The position numbers were made by a program, and so were the translations under genes. 33,899 nucleotides of DNA from Gammaproteobacteria bacterium (GTDB taxonomy: Bacteria > Pseudomonadota > Gammaproteobacteria > Enterobacterales > Alteromonadaceae): assembly GCA_013373245.1 (NCBI GenBank), contig JABXID010000181.1, positions 1-33,899 of the forward strand, read 5' to 3'. The notes beneath the pieces were generated by a model. The model was not told where the DNA came from, did no database searches, and saw only the letters and a list, made by a program, of their open reading frames with translations. Shown one piece after another: positions 8,390-16,207 of the stretch (positions within the stretch are counted from its first letter, which is position 1; the number at the start of each line of letters is the position of its first letter).

Positions 8390-10999
8390 ATGAAGTGGTT
8401 TTTACGCTTAGTAAAATTTTCAGTATTGTTATTTTTACTCGGAGTTGCAGGACTTGTCGGATTCTATTATCACGTCAAACATGAGCTGCCGACTGAAGAA
8501 AATATACGAGATGTTCGCTTTCAAATCCCGATGAAAGTATTCAGTGCCGATGGTGAATTGATATCTCAATTTGGCGAAAAACGTCGAACACCTCTCCTGC
8601 ACAAAGAAATTCCACAGCAATTAATCGATGCTGTGCTGGCCACTGAAGACTCACGATTTTATGATCATTACGGCATAGATCCTATCGGCGTATTCCGCGC
8701 CGCTTTTGACTCCATCATTTTGGGCAAACGAGCGCGTGGTGCCAGTACTATTACTATGCAACTTGCACGAAATGCATTTCTAACATTAGACCGAACCCTG
8801 ATCCGAAAAATCAAAGAAATTTACATTGCGATTCATATTGAACAACTTCTAAGTAAAGAAGAAATCCTTACGCTGTACTTAAACAAAACATTTTTTGGTA
8901 ATCGAGCATACGGTGTCGGCGCAGCTGCGCAAGTATATTACGGTAAGGAACTGAGAGACTTAAGCTTACCTCAGTTTGCAATGATAGCCGGTTTACCTAA
9001 AGCCCCATCAAATTACAACCCACTTCGAAACCCCGATAAAGCGGTAGAACGAAGAAATATTGTTTTATATCGTATGAAAGCCGTGGGCGCTATTACTGAG
9101 GCAGATTACCAATCAGCGATTGCGAGCCCCGTTACCGCCAAACGCCATGGTGCCAACATTACGGTTAGTGCACCTTACGTAGCCGAAGAAGTTCGAAAAA
9201 TGATGGTCGAGAAGTACGGTGAAGAAGTTGCGTACACAGAGGGCTTCAACGTATACACCACCATAAATGCCAAAATGCAGCGCGCTGCACAAAAAGCAGT
9301 TATCGATAACATACACGCCTACGATGAACGCCACGGTTACAGAGGACCGGAACGTTATCTGTGGCAAGCACAAAAGGCCAACGAAGATAAGTCCGCCGAA
9401 CAAGAGTACTTAGAATCACAGATAGACGCCGATGAGCTTGAACTTAATGAACAAAGAGCTGCTGACCAGTTTGTTGGTGACAGCTGGGAACTAGAGCAGA
9501 TTATGGAATATCTATCCGGCGTAGATGATTACCGACACTTAACGCCAGCGGTGGTGACTAACGTAACTGATAACAGCGTTTATGTGCAATTAAAGTCAGG
9601 CAACATTGATGTGCTCGACTGGAATAGCCTTAAATGGGCACGCTCATATATTTCAGACACAGAACAAGGCAGTGCACCTAAAACTGCCCATGACATATTA
9701 GCTGAGGGCGCACTTATTTGGCTCAGAGCAAATAACGACGGCAGTTTCCGCCTGAGTCAAATCCCAGAAGTGAGTGGCGCTATGGTAGCGCTTGATCCGC
9801 AAAATGGTGACATTAAAGCCCTAGTTGGTGGTTACAATTTTGTGAATAACCAGTTTAATCGCATCACCCAAGCTAAACGACAAATCGGCTCAAACATAAA
9901 ACCCTTTGTTTACTCTGCAGCACTCGACAAAGGATACACCCTAGCAACTTTGATAAATGACGCCCCGATAAATAAGTGGGATAAAACATTAGGAACCGCA
10001 TGGCGCCCTAAAAACTCACCTCCTACCTATGAAGGTCCAACTCGCGTGCGTCGCGGCTTAGCTCAGTCAAAAAATGTTATGGCTGTGAAATTAGCTCGGT
10101 CTGTCGGGATCAATAACGTTGTAGATCACCTGACAAAGTTCGGTTTTGCCAATGAAGATCTACCTGCCAATGAATCTCTATCATTAGGTTCTGCATCATT
10201 AACACCAATGTCGGTAGCCACGGGCATGGCAGTATTTGCCAACGGCGGTTACTTAGTTCAACACCAATTGATTGACTACATAACAAATACGCCAGGCAAA
10301 GAAGTGTTCCGTCAAATAAAAACTGTGGCGGGTATGGAACTAGAAATCCGTGACGATTCCGATCTTCTTAACTCAGAGCAGGAAACTAACTCTGATCAGT
10401 CGCAACTGATCAGCACTCAGTTCCAAACACCAGCACCTAGGGTCATATCGCCACAAAACGCCTTCCTTATCGCTGATACATTGAACGACACTATTTGGGG
10501 CGGTGGTAACTGGGGTAAAGGCACTGGCTGGAACGGAACTGCGTGGCGCGCACAAACGTTAAAACGTCGAGATTTAGCTGGTAAAACAGGTACTACAAAT
10601 AGCGCCGTTGATACTTGGTTTACCGGTTTCAACGCTAGTTTAATAGCAACGTCATGGGTAGGTTTTGATGCACCAGGCAGAGCGCTAGGCCGCACTAGTT
10701 ACAACGTTAACTTACCCGACACTCAAACCTTTGGAGCTGAATCCGGTGCGAAAACGGCGCTTCCGGCCTGGGTTAATTTTATGGCGGAAGTATTACCGGA
10801 CATTCCCGCCCAGTACAGAGAGATACCCGAAGGCATTGTGTCAGTAAGAATCGATATCGAAACAGGTTTATTGTCACGTAAAACCGACCATACCACACGA
10901 TTTGAATACTTTATTCAAGGCACTGAGCCGACAGAGTATGTTGATGCGTTTGCCACACCAGAAGAAGATATAATTGAAGAAGAGGAAGGCTTGTTTTAA
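8390..10999 (+). CDS. mrcA: Penicillin-binding protein 1A (bifunctional peptidoglycan synthase)
   Basis: PBP1A polymerises glycan strands and cross-links peptides in the periplasm. The 869-aa protein has a short cytoplasmic N-terminus, a signal-anchor helix (about residues 9-27), a GT51 glycosyltransferase domain with catalytic Glu86 in TEDSRFYDHYG and the GASTITMQLARN motif (117-128), an inserted PBP1A-type OB-like domain (about 315-460), and a transpeptidase with the SxxK motif SNIK at 501-504, SKN at 560-562 and KTG at 732-734. The C-terminus is acidic (EEEEGLF). Length fits Alteromonadales PBP1A. It is transcribed divergently from the pilM-like gene; the 178-base gap should hold both promoters, but I see no strong hexamer pair. 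All catalytic residues are present. Confidence 0.97.
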   Translation: MKWFLRLVKFSVLLFLLGVAGLVGFYYHVKHELPTEENIRDVRFQIPMKVFSADGELISQFGEKRRTPLLHKEIPQQLIDAVLATEDSRFYDHYGIDPIGVFRAAFDSIILGKRARGASTITMQLARNAFLTLDRTLIRKIKEIYIAIHIEQLLSKEEILTLYLNKTFFGNRAYGVGAAAQVYYGKELRDLSLPQFAMIAGLPKAPSNYNPLRNPDKAVERRNIVLYRMKAVGAITEADYQSAIASPVTAKRHGANITVSAPYVAEEVRKMMVEKYGEEVAYTEGFNVYTTINAKMQRAAQKAVIDNIHAYDERHGYRGPERYLWQAQKANEDKSAEQEYLESQIDADELELNEQRAADQFVGDSWELEQIMEYLSGVDDYRHLTPAVVTNVTDNSVYVQLKSGNIDVLDWNSLKWARSYISDTEQGSAPKTAHDILAEGALIWLRANNDGSFRLSQIPEVSGAMVALDPQNGDIKALVGGYNFVNNQFNRITQAKRQIGSNIKPFVYSAALDKGYTLATLINDAPINKWDKTLGTAWRPKNSPPTYEGPTRVRRGLAQSKNVMAVKLARSVGINNVVDHLTKFGFANEDLPANESLSLGSASLTPMSVATGMAVFANGGYLVQHQLIDYITNTPGKEVFRQIKTVAGMELEIRDDSDLLNSEQETNSDQSQLISTQFQTPAPRVISPQNAFLIADTLNDTIWGGGNWGKGTGWNGTAWRAQTLKRRDLAGKTGTTNSAVDTWFTGFNASLIATSWVGFDAPGRALGRTSYNVNLPDTQTFGAESGAKTALPAWVNFMAEVLPDIPAQYREIPEGIVSVRIDIETGLLSRKTDHTTRFEYFIQGTEPTEYVDAFATPEEDIIEEEEGLF

Positions 11000-11000
11000 C

Positions 11001-11027
11001 TGTAAGTTGTAAGTTGTAAGTTGTAAG
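11001..11027 (+). repeat. 7-bp tandem repeat, TGTAAGT x 3.9
   Basis: Three exact copies of TGTAAGT plus a six-base partial copy begin two bases after the mrcA stop codon. The period of seven and perfect identity point to slippage. The array marks the beginning of a repeat-rich intergenic stretch running to about 11360. Confidence 0.9.
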
Positions 11028-11075
11028 CAAAGAAACTAGAAGGCTATAACGCTGTAAGACAACAACATTTGGCAT

Positions 11076-11108
11076 CGTCATCCTGGTGCTGTTTTGACCG
11101 GGATCTCG
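11076..11108. repeat. Imperfect hairpin repeat of the GTCATCC...GGATCTC type
   Basis: The sequence CGTCATCCTGGT, a 9-base loop, then ACCGGGATCTCG forms a short imperfect hairpin (CCTGGT with ACCGGG, one G-U pair). It resembles the dispersed cgtcatccc...gggatctc repeats I know from intergenic regions of many proteobacteria. Whether further copies exist in this genome cannot be seen here. Confidence 0.5.
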
Positions 11109-11216
11109 CACCAACAACAGAGTTACGAGTGACGTCAAATGGTAAAAACGTCTAACCCAGAGACTCAACCTCTATTCGTGGTTGCTCATTCTCTCGAAAC
11201 TCGCAACTGCTCTTTT

Positions 11217-11320
11217 CTTCACTTCACGACGCTTTGCCATCCTTGGCGCGTCTGCGTTGTTTCATCCCTTCACTTCACGACGCTTTGCCATCCTTGGCGC
11301 GTCTGCGTTGTTTCATCCCT
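11217..11320. repeat. 51-bp direct tandem duplication with internal palindromes
   Basis: Bases 11217-11269 are repeated exactly at 11268-11320 (period 51). Each copy contains an imperfect hairpin GACGC-TTT-GCCA-TCCT-TGGC-GCGTC and ends in TTTCATCCC; after the second copy the sequence continues to give a perfect 8-bp hairpin TTGTTTCA-TCCC-TGAAACAA (11308-11327). Palindromes of the form GCCATCCnTGGC and TTTCATCCCTGAAA are typical of dispersed intergenic repeat elements in this order (recollection, not a search). The only ORF across it has no ribosome-binding site and merely translates the repeat. Confidence 0.88.
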
Positions 11321-11327
11321 GAAACAA

Positions 11328-11353
11328 AAATGCCGTTCATTTGAACGGCATTT
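11328..11353 (-). terminator. Rho-independent terminator for the sapC-family gene
   Basis: A perfect 12-bp inverted repeat, AAATGCCGTTCA / TGAACGGCATTT, with a 2-base centre lies 23 bases past the stop of the minus-strand gene. On the minus strand the stem is followed by TTTTTGTTTC. On the plus strand it is followed by TTTATAATTA, so it could also end transcription coming from mrcA, i.e. act in both directions. Confidence 0.85.
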
Positions 11354-11376
11354 ATAATTATCTAAATGGTAACTTT

Positions 11377-12087
11377 CTATTCTGATACTTGTGCTTGTTT
11401 TTGAATCAAGGCTGTTACTTGATGCATTGAGCTTAAGTGCGCGAAGATAGGGCCTAAGAAACCACGGCTGCGCAGTTTTAAGAAGTCCTCGTCCGATAAC
11501 TCATTTAATTTTTTCTCATCAACAAGGTACAAACCATTTAAGTTGTATTCTTTTTCACGAACCTTAACGCTGATATTTTGTTGATGTAACAAGCCCATTT
11601 CAGCAACCGCTTCTAAAAACGCCTTAGTGATCTGCTCGTTTTCAACATAAGTCATTAATGACTGTTTACGCTTTTCTAAATATTCAGTCTCTTCACCCGC
11701 TTCAGTGAATAACGCTTCGCCTTCTTCTTCACTAACTACTTCACTGTCCATGTTAATCGCGATGCCAAATAAGTTTGGATCATCTTTATTAGGGATAACT
11801 GAAAGTGGTTTGTGCGTATAACGAGCAGGCATATACATACCTTGCCACTTGCCCTCTTCACTAACAAAAAGGTTTTTGTTCTGTTCTAAACCTAAAATGG
11901 CAACCGGGAAATAACTTTCTTTGCCTTCTTCTTTAACAAATGCGATTGGGTAATTTGCACCTGCAACAGCAAATTCTTGTACCACAACGCCTAGAGCGTG
12001 CTGATTTCTTAAATCTTCAACGTTTGAAGCTTGTTTTAGTTTTGTATTTGCGTGAGTATTTTTATGTAATGGTTGAAAGTTTGCCAC
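11377..12087 (-). CDS. SapC family protein
   Basis: A 236-aa protein with the features of the SapC family (PF07277): an N-terminal HALGVVVQEFAVAGANYPIAFVK-like segment, GKWQGMYMPARYTHKPLSV in the middle, FGIAINMDSEVVSEEEGEALF, and a C-terminal region ending in FLGPIFAHLSSMHQVTALI. Members occur in marine proteobacteria, often near TonB receptors and polysaccharide-use genes; the name comes from an S-layer-associated protein and the molecular function is not settled. It is unrelated to the peptide transporter SapC of enterics. No signal peptide is seen, so a cytoplasmic location is likely. The start codon is GTG with GGAG about 9 bases upstream. It lies 50 bases after the 67-aa gene and ends before a strong terminator. 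Confidence 0.87.
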   Translation of the reverse strand: MANFQPLHKNTHANTKLKQASNVEDLRNQHALGVVVQEFAVAGANYPIAFVKEEGKESYFPVAILGLEQNKNLFVSEEGKWQGMYMPARYTHKPLSVIPNKDDPNLFGIAINMDSEVVSEEEGEALFTEAGEETEYLEKRKQSLMTYVENEQITKAFLEAVAEMGLLHQQNISVKVREKEYNLNGLYLVDEKKLNELSDEDFLKLRSRGFLGPIFAHLSSMHQVTALIQKQAQVSE

Positions 12088-12137
12088 CGTGGGTTCTCCA
12101 ATATGTTGTCTGTATTACGACAGTATTCATTCTTATT

Positions 12138-12341
12138 CTAATTAATTGCTTGAGCATCAAGGCTAATGTCAGTACATAAGTTTTCACACCGCAAAGCCAA
12201 CCCTTCGTCGGTCGGTGTTACGGTCAATAACGTCGTACAGGTAGGGCATTGAGTCTTTTTACCAGCCAAAACTCTCTTAATCAGAGATTTTTGCTGATTA
12301 AATGATTTTGCTGCATTTTTATTGAGTGCAGAAAAGTCCAT
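12138..12341 (-). CDS. Small Cys-containing protein, possible zinc ribbon
   Basis: A 67-aa ORF with a basic N-terminal helix (KNAAKSFNQQKSLIKRVLAGKK) followed by CPTC (residues about 32-35) and a second pair in RCENLC (52-57), with the spacing expected for a minimal zinc-ribbon or rubredoxin-like knuckle. I do not recognise the family. The start is supported by AGGG upstream of the ATG. It precedes the SapC-family gene by 50 bases on the same strand and may be co-transcribed with it. Function cannot be assigned; nucleic-acid binding is one possibility given the basic helix next to Cys pairs. Confidence 0.62.
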   Translation of the reverse strand: MDFSALNKNAAKSFNQQKSLIKRVLAGKKTQCPTCTTLLTVTPTDEGLALRCENLCTDISLDAQAIN

Positions 12342-12414
12342 AAACCCTATTAGTTATAACTTAAGCTAAAAGCTAGATATGGACGATAAGCCAGAATTAA
12401 AGCGCTGTGCAACC

Positions 12415-12434
12415 GAAAATTAAAATTAATTTTC
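12415..12434. repeat. AT-rich perfect palindrome, 9-bp arms
   Basis: GAAAATTAA-AA-TTAATTTTC is a perfect inverted repeat with a 2-base centre, 23 bases past the stop of the DUF4404 gene. It could be a weak terminator for that gene or a protein-binding site; its lack of G-C pairs makes a strong terminator unlikely. Confidence 0.45.
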
Positions 12435-12456
12435 TGAATGAATAAAAATCGACCAA

Positions 12457-12720
12457 TCAAATTCCCATCATGGACAATTTTTCTATCACATCACGGACAA
12501 TGCGCTCTAAGGTAGGATGTTCAGAAGAAAATTCAACTTCAAGTGCAAGTAGTTGATCTGTTAGTGTTTGTTCAAATTGTAAGTCATTTGAATTAACCAT
12601 TTGTTCAATTTGCGAGTCTAATAAATCCAACTCTTTTCGCACTTCTGGAGACAGTTCGGAAGTTTGCTCAACTTGCTGCCTCAATTCAGTCAAAGACTCG
12701 AGAAATTGTGTTGAATTCAT
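12457..12720 (-). CDS. DUF4404 family protein
   Basis: This 87-aa protein fits DUF4404: an all-helical N-terminal part (FLESLTELRQQVEQ), a conserved acidic helix (ELDLLDSQIEQMV) and the diagnostic C-terminus EHPTLERIVRDVIEKLSMMGI. Helices have heptad-like spacing, so a small coiled-coil or helical hairpin is likely. No signal peptide or membrane segment is present. A strong AGGAGG ribosome-binding site precedes the ATG by 6 bases. Function of the family is unknown. Genes on either side run the same way but gaps over 100 bases make it probably its own unit. Confidence 0.87.
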   Translation of the reverse strand: MNSTQFLESLTELRQQVEQTSELSPEVRKELDLLDSQIEQMVNSNDLQFEQTLTDQLLALEVEFSSEHPTLERIVRDVIEKLSMMGI

Positions 12721-12807
12721 TTTCGCCTCCTAATTTATAACTCACAAAATTCATTACGAACATACTTTTGGTAAAAATCTAATAACAAGTGTAGTAGTAA
12801 ATAAGCG

Positions 12808-12833
12808 AAAAAAAACCCCGCCAAGGCGAGGTT
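12808..12833 (-). terminator. Rho-independent terminator of the TorF-family porin gene
   Basis: On the minus strand the sequence AACCTCGCC-TT-GGCGGGGTT followed by a run of eight T forms a 9-bp GC-rich stem (one G-U pair) with a strong U-tract, 28 bases past the porin stop codon. This is a textbook intrinsic terminator. Confidence 0.93.
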
Positions 12834-12861
12834 GTTCAAAACGTAAATTAACTAGCAGTGA

Positions 12862-13503
12862 TTAAAGATCAAAATCCCAAGCTGCAGAAGCGTATAATTT
12901 AAGCTCGTCATCACCTTCAGTCATCATTGAAGCGCCAACAGTCCAGAAATCTTTACCAATTGTTGCGCCGAAATCAATAGCGTCAGAAGAGAAATCACCA
13001 GAGTATGAACCTACATGAACTGCAGTATCAAATCCTTCGATAGCGTCTATAGAATAGTCAGCAGAAAGGTAAATGCTGTCACCGAAGTCAGCGCCATTCG
13101 CGTTTGCTAATACTGCTACACCTAGAGATAGAGCTCCTTTAGAAACACTACCGTAGATTTCACCGAAGTCTAGGTCAACGTCTGCACCTGGATACATGAA
13201 CAATACATAACCGATGTCATAGTCCCAACCACCAGCAGTACCAGTGTAACCACCGTATAAATCTAATTCAAAACTTGCATCTACACCCCAATCATCAACA
13301 TTTGATGCCCAAGTACCTACGTAGAATCCAGATGCGTCTGCATAGTCAACACCACCTTGCACAGCTGGGCCACCATCAGTTTGTTCCATACCACGCCAAA
13401 TGTAGTTAGATGTTACAGCTACATTGGCTGATAATTCAGCTTGTGCATATGCGGAAACTAAAGTGGTCGCTGCTAATAATGAAGTTAATAATGTTTTTTT
13501 CAT
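12862..13503 (-). CDS. TorF family putative porin (Gcw_chp)
   Basis: A 213-aa outer-membrane beta-barrel candidate. It has a clear signal peptide (residues 1-22, cleavage after AYAQA) and begins with the family signature VAVTSNYIWRGMEQTDGGPAVQGGVDY seen in the TIGR02001/PF09694 group. The rest is alternating beta strands rich in Gly, Asp and aromatic residues, ending in an aromatic-acidic strand (AAWDFDL) with a terminal hydrophobic residue, though Leu rather than Phe. Substrate is unknown; relatives are often found beside glnK-amtB, which suggests a role under nitrogen limitation (recollection of gene context). NtrC-like palindromes upstream in this window are consistent with that. It is followed by a strong terminator and is divergent from rpe. 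Confidence 0.9.
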   Translation of the reverse strand: MKKTLLTSLLAATTLVSAYAQAELSANVAVTSNYIWRGMEQTDGGPAVQGGVDYADASGFYVGTWASNVDDWGVDASFELDLYGGYTGTAGGWDYDIGYVLFMYPGADVDLDFGEIYGSVSKGALSLGVAVLANANGADFGDSIYLSADYSIDAIEGFDTAVHVGSYSGDFSSDAIDFGATIGKDFWTVGASMMTEGDDELKLYASAAWDFDL

Positions 13504-13563
13504 GTTTGTTATTCCCTAAAGGTTTATATGTTATATAGTTTGTTGTGTTGTTTGCCATGTATA

Positions 13564-13579
13564 ATCAATTACCGTACCC
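13564..13579 (-). promoter_or_regulatory. Weak sigma-54-like promoter candidate for the porin
   Basis: On the minus strand GGGTAC-GGTAA-TTGAT has the GG of a -24 element and TTG of a -12 element at the right spacing, but GA replaces the important GC. It lies about 60 bases upstream of the porin start. The same stretch can be read as a sigma-70 promoter (TTTACA, 17 bases, ATTATA), so the assignment is uncertain. Confidence 0.25.
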
Positions 13580-13640
13580 AAATGTAAAGCATTGAAAATA
13601 TTAAATAATTTATCATGCTATTTTAAATATGCAACTATTG

Positions 13641-13678
13641 TCACCAATTTGGTGCACACTTTTCCACCAACTTGGTGC
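13641..13678. promoter_or_regulatory. Two NtrC-like palindromes, CACCAAnTTGGTG
   Basis: Perfect 13-base inverted repeats CACCAATTTGGTG (13642-13654) and CACCAACTTGGTG (13665-13677) have centres 23 bases apart, about two helical turns. Each matches GCAC-N7-GTGC, the NtrC enhancer core, at seven of eight fixed bases. They sit about 96 and 119 bases upstream of the putative porin transcription start and only 25-60 bases before the rpe ATG. Identity as NtrC sites is inference; another dimeric regulator is possible. Confidence 0.5.
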
Positions 13679-13701
13679 TAATAAATAAAAATGAGATAAA
13701 T

Positions 13702-14367
13702 ATGAATAATCACCCAATAATCGCCCCTTCTATTCTCTCTGCTAACTTTGCAAAATTAGGTGATGAAGTTAACGAAGTGATTAGTGCAGGCTGTGAGTGG
13801 ATACATTTTGATGTCATGGACAATCATTATGTTCCCAACTTAACGTTTGGCCCAATGATCTGCGAAGCATTAAGAAAACATGGTGTTACTGCAGCTATCG
13901 ATGTGCACTTAATGGTAGAGCCTGTTGATCACATGATTGAGCAGTTTGCTCAGGCTGGAGCCAGCAACATTTCGTTCCACCCAGAAGCGAGCAAACATAT
14001 TCATCGCTCATTATCGCTGATAAAACAACACGAATGTCTAGCAGGTTTGGTATTAAACCCTGGTACCCCCATCAGTTACGTTGAAGAAAACATCGAACTG
14101 CTTGATTTTGTACTCATCATGTCAGTTAACCCGGGTTTCGGTGGCCAAGCGTTCATTCCAAGTTCAATAGACAAAATCAAACGCATTCGCGCTTTGGCTG
14201 AACAGCACAACAAACCAATTCGGATTTCAGTAGATGGCGGAGTAAAGCTAAACAATATAAAACAAGTTGCTGACGCTGGAGCAGATACCTTTGTTATGGG
14301 CTCGGCTGTCTTTGATGCCGCAGATAGAGCTAAAGTTGTTAAAGAGGCGTTAAGCATTCTTGATTAA
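13702..14367 (+). CDS. rpe: Ribulose-phosphate 3-epimerase
   Basis: Rpe interconverts ribulose 5-phosphate and xylulose 5-phosphate in the pentose phosphate pathway. The protein (221 aa from the chosen start) is a TIM barrel with APSILSANFAKLG at the N-terminus, metal-binding histidines in HFDVMDNHYVPN (with the catalytic Asp) and DVHLMV, the MSVNPGFGGQAF loop, and the catalytic Asp in SVDGGVK, then the phosphate-binding GADTFVMGSAVF. The ORF track starts at a TTG at 13672 inside the second palindrome; the ATG at 13702 fits family length and is preceded by TGAG. In E. coli rpe follows dam in one operon with gph and trpS; here rpe-trpS stay together but are separated from dam, and gph is missing between them. 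Confidence 0.96.
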   Translation: MNNHPIIAPSILSANFAKLGDEVNEVISAGCEWIHFDVMDNHYVPNLTFGPMICEALRKHGVTAAIDVHLMVEPVDHMIEQFAQAGASNISFHPEASKHIHRSLSLIKQHECLAGLVLNPGTPISYVEENIELLDFVLIMSVNPGFGGQAFIPSSIDKIKRIRALAEQHNKPIRISVDGGVKLNNIKQVADAGADTFVMGSAVFDAADRAKVVKEALSILD

Positions 14368-14410
14368 CTCACATTTGTAACCAAGAATAGAAGAACTATA
14401 GCGCCAGAGA

Positions 14411-14438
14411 TTGCGTCTGCTGGTATTCCGGTTACAAT
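14411..14438 (+). promoter_or_regulatory. Candidate sigma-70 promoter for trpS
   Basis: TTGCGT (14411-14416) and TACAAT (14433-14438) are 16 bases apart, 57 bases before the trpS start. Both hexamers are near consensus. No Trp-repressor operator is evident. Confidence 0.45.
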
Positions 14439-14495
14439 AGCGCGCAAATTATTCCGTTCAAAATATATGAACGCTAAACAACTGATGGGACAGTT

Positions 14496-15497
14496 ATGAC
14501 AAAAACAGTGTTAAGTGGTATCCAAACCACTGGTGGTATGACAATAGGTAACTACATTGGTGCAATTAACCAATGGCTGACATTACAACAAGATCATGAC
14601 TGTTTTTACATGCTGGCAGACTTGCACGCCATTACAGTGCGTCAAGATCCGAAGGAGTTACATGAGCGAACGCTGGACGGTGTTGCGTTATATACGGCGT
14701 GCGGTATCGACCCTGAAAAGTCAGCTTTATTTGTTCAGTCACACGTAACAGAGCATGCTCAATTGGCTTGGGTTCTAAATTGTTACGGCCAAATGGGCGA
14801 ACTAAACCGTATGACTCAGTTTAAAGACAAGTCATCGAAACACAGCAATAACATCAATGTTGGTTTATTCAGCTACCCGGTATTACAAGCGGCTGACATA
14901 TTGTTGTATCAAGCAGACAAAGTGCCTGTAGGTGAAGATCAGAAACAGCACTTGGAACTAACTCGCGATATCGCGACACGTTTTAATAACTTGTATGGCG
15001 ACGTGCTTACCGTACCAGAGCCGTTTATTCCTGAATTCGGTGCTCGTGTGATGAGTTTGCAAGATCCAACTAAGAAAATGTCTAAGTCGGATGAAAACCC
15101 AAATGGTTTCATTATGTTGTTAGATGAGCCAAAAAAGATAGAAAAGAAACTGAAAAAATCAGTAACTGACTCTGACGAACAAGCTCGCATCTATTTCAAC
15201 ACCGAAGAAAAACCTGGTGTGTCTAACCTGCTCACTTTATTAAGTGTTGCTACCGGTAAGTCGATCGAATCTTTAGTGCCTGAATACGAAGATAAAATGT
15301 ACGGCCATTTGAAAAAAGATACTGCTGCAGCCGTCATTGAGATGATAGAGCCTATACAGCAGCGTTTCCATGAAATCAGAAATGATCAAGCAGAGTTAAA
15401 CCGCATTATGAAGTTGGGCGCTGAAAAAGCATCTGAACGTGCGGCTAAGACACTTGATGCGGTATACAAAGCGGTAGGTTTTGTCACTCGTCCATAA
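14496..15497 (+). CDS. trpS: Tryptophanyl-tRNA synthetase
   Basis: TrpS charges tRNA-Trp with tryptophan using ATP. The 333-aa class I synthetase has the HIGH-type motif as TIGN (16-19) in a Rossmann fold, the tryptophan-pocket segments ([33 protein letters not shown]), and KMSKS at 194-198 followed by SDENPNGFI. Length is typical (E. coli 334). GGGACAG precedes the ATG. It is 18 bases before the TTG that the ORF track used for pabA and 24 before the ATG I prefer, so trpS and pabA probably form one transcript. Confidence 0.98.
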   Translation: MTKTVLSGIQTTGGMTIGNYIGAINQWLTLQQDHDCFYMLADLHAITVRQDPKELHERTLDGVALYTACGIDPEKSALFVQSHVTEHAQLAWVLNCYGQMGELNRMTQFKDKSSKHSNNINVGLFSYPVLQAADILLYQADKVPVGEDQKQHLELTRDIATRFNNLYGDVLTVPEPFIPEFGARVMSLQDPTKKMSKSDENPNGFIMLLDEPKKIEKKLKKSVTDSDEQARIYFNTEEKPGVSNLLTLLSVATGKSIESLVPEYEDKMYGHLKKDTAAAVIEMIEPIQQRFHEIRNDQAELNRIMKLGAEKASERAAKTLDAVYKAVGFVTRP

Positions 15498-15521
15498 CAT
15501 TTAACGATAGGCCCTTTGCCC

Positions 15522-16103
15522 ATGTTATTGATGATCGACAACTACGACTCGTTCACTTACACCCTAGTGCAATATTTCCAAGCGCTAGGGCAAGAAGTCT
15601 TGGTTAAACGCAATGATGAGATTACGGTAAGTCAAGTTACAAACCTCAATCCTGATCGTATAGTGATTTCCCCCGGCCCTTGCTCACCGGAACAAGCTGG
15701 CGTTTCCAAAGAAATAATATTAGGCTTTTTTAAGGAGCGGCCGATATTAGGGGTGTGTCTTGGTCACCAAGCGATCGCTGAGGCATTTGGTGCTGACGTA
15801 GTTAGCGCAAAAAATGTGATGCATGGTAAAACCTCACAAATTCATCACCAAAATACGGGGATCTTTCAGGATATAATGAATCCGATGACAGTAACGCGTT
15901 ATCACTCGCTAATAGTTAAACAAGGCTCCTTACCAGAGTATATTACTGAAACCGCCTGGGTGGATGAAAGCGAGTTCGGCAGCGCGAAAGATATTATGGC
16001 CATTGAAATGAAAGACTACCCGACCTTCGGCGTGCAGTTTCATCCTGAGTCAATTTTAACAGAGCAAGGCAGCAAGCTGTTAAACAACTTTTTACGGTAT
16101 TAG
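15522..16103 (+). CDS. pabA: Aminodeoxychorismate / anthranilate synthase glutaminase subunit
   Basis: A class I glutamine amidotransferase (193 aa) that supplies ammonia for 4-amino-4-deoxychorismate, on the way to folate, and in some organisms also for anthranilate. The fold is clear: [15 protein letters not shown] start, oxyanion-hole [10 protein letters not shown], nucleophile Cys79 in GVCLGHQ, and the His-Glu pair in VQFHPESIL. The ORF track includes an upstream TTG at 15516; I use the ATG at 15522, which gives the usual N-terminus. No partner pabB or trpE lies nearby, so whether it serves PabB only or both complexes cannot be decided here. Stand-alone location after trpS is common in this order. 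Confidence 0.93.
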   Translation: MLLMIDNYDSFTYTLVQYFQALGQEVLVKRNDEITVSQVTNLNPDRIVISPGPCSPEQAGVSKEIILGFFKERPILGVCLGHQAIAEAFGADVVSAKNVMHGKTSQIHHQNTGIFQDIMNPMTVTRYHSLIVKQGSLPEYITETAWVDESEFGSAKDIMAIEMKDYPTFGVQFHPESILTEQGSKLLNNFLRY

Positions 16104-16207
16104 GGAACAGTTTGTTTCCATGTAATTAAAAAGTAACAATAATTGTGGTAGAAAGCATAAGGCTACAATTAAATTCGCATTAAAATATAATAATTAGACG
16201 ATATAAC

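Noticed and set aside
10911-11168. 85-aa minus-strand ORF after mrcA
   Set aside because: It covers the mrcA end and the 7-bp repeat, has repetitive low-information sequence and no family resemblance.
11217-11320. Possible CRISPR array
   Set aside because: Only two adjacent copies without spacers, no leader and no cas genes; it is a tandem duplication.
11139-11357. 72-aa plus-strand ORF across the repeat region
   Set aside because: It translates the 51-bp tandem duplication (same peptide twice), lacks a ribosome-binding site and runs into a terminator stem.
13633-13652. Second sigma-54-like element TGGTGAC...TTGCAT on the minus strand
   Set aside because: The GG to GC spacing is 11 instead of 10 and it overlaps the palindrome that would be the enhancer.
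13672-13701. Upstream TTG start for rpe
   Set aside because: It would start inside a regulatory palindrome, has no ribosome-binding site and lengthens the protein beyond the family start.
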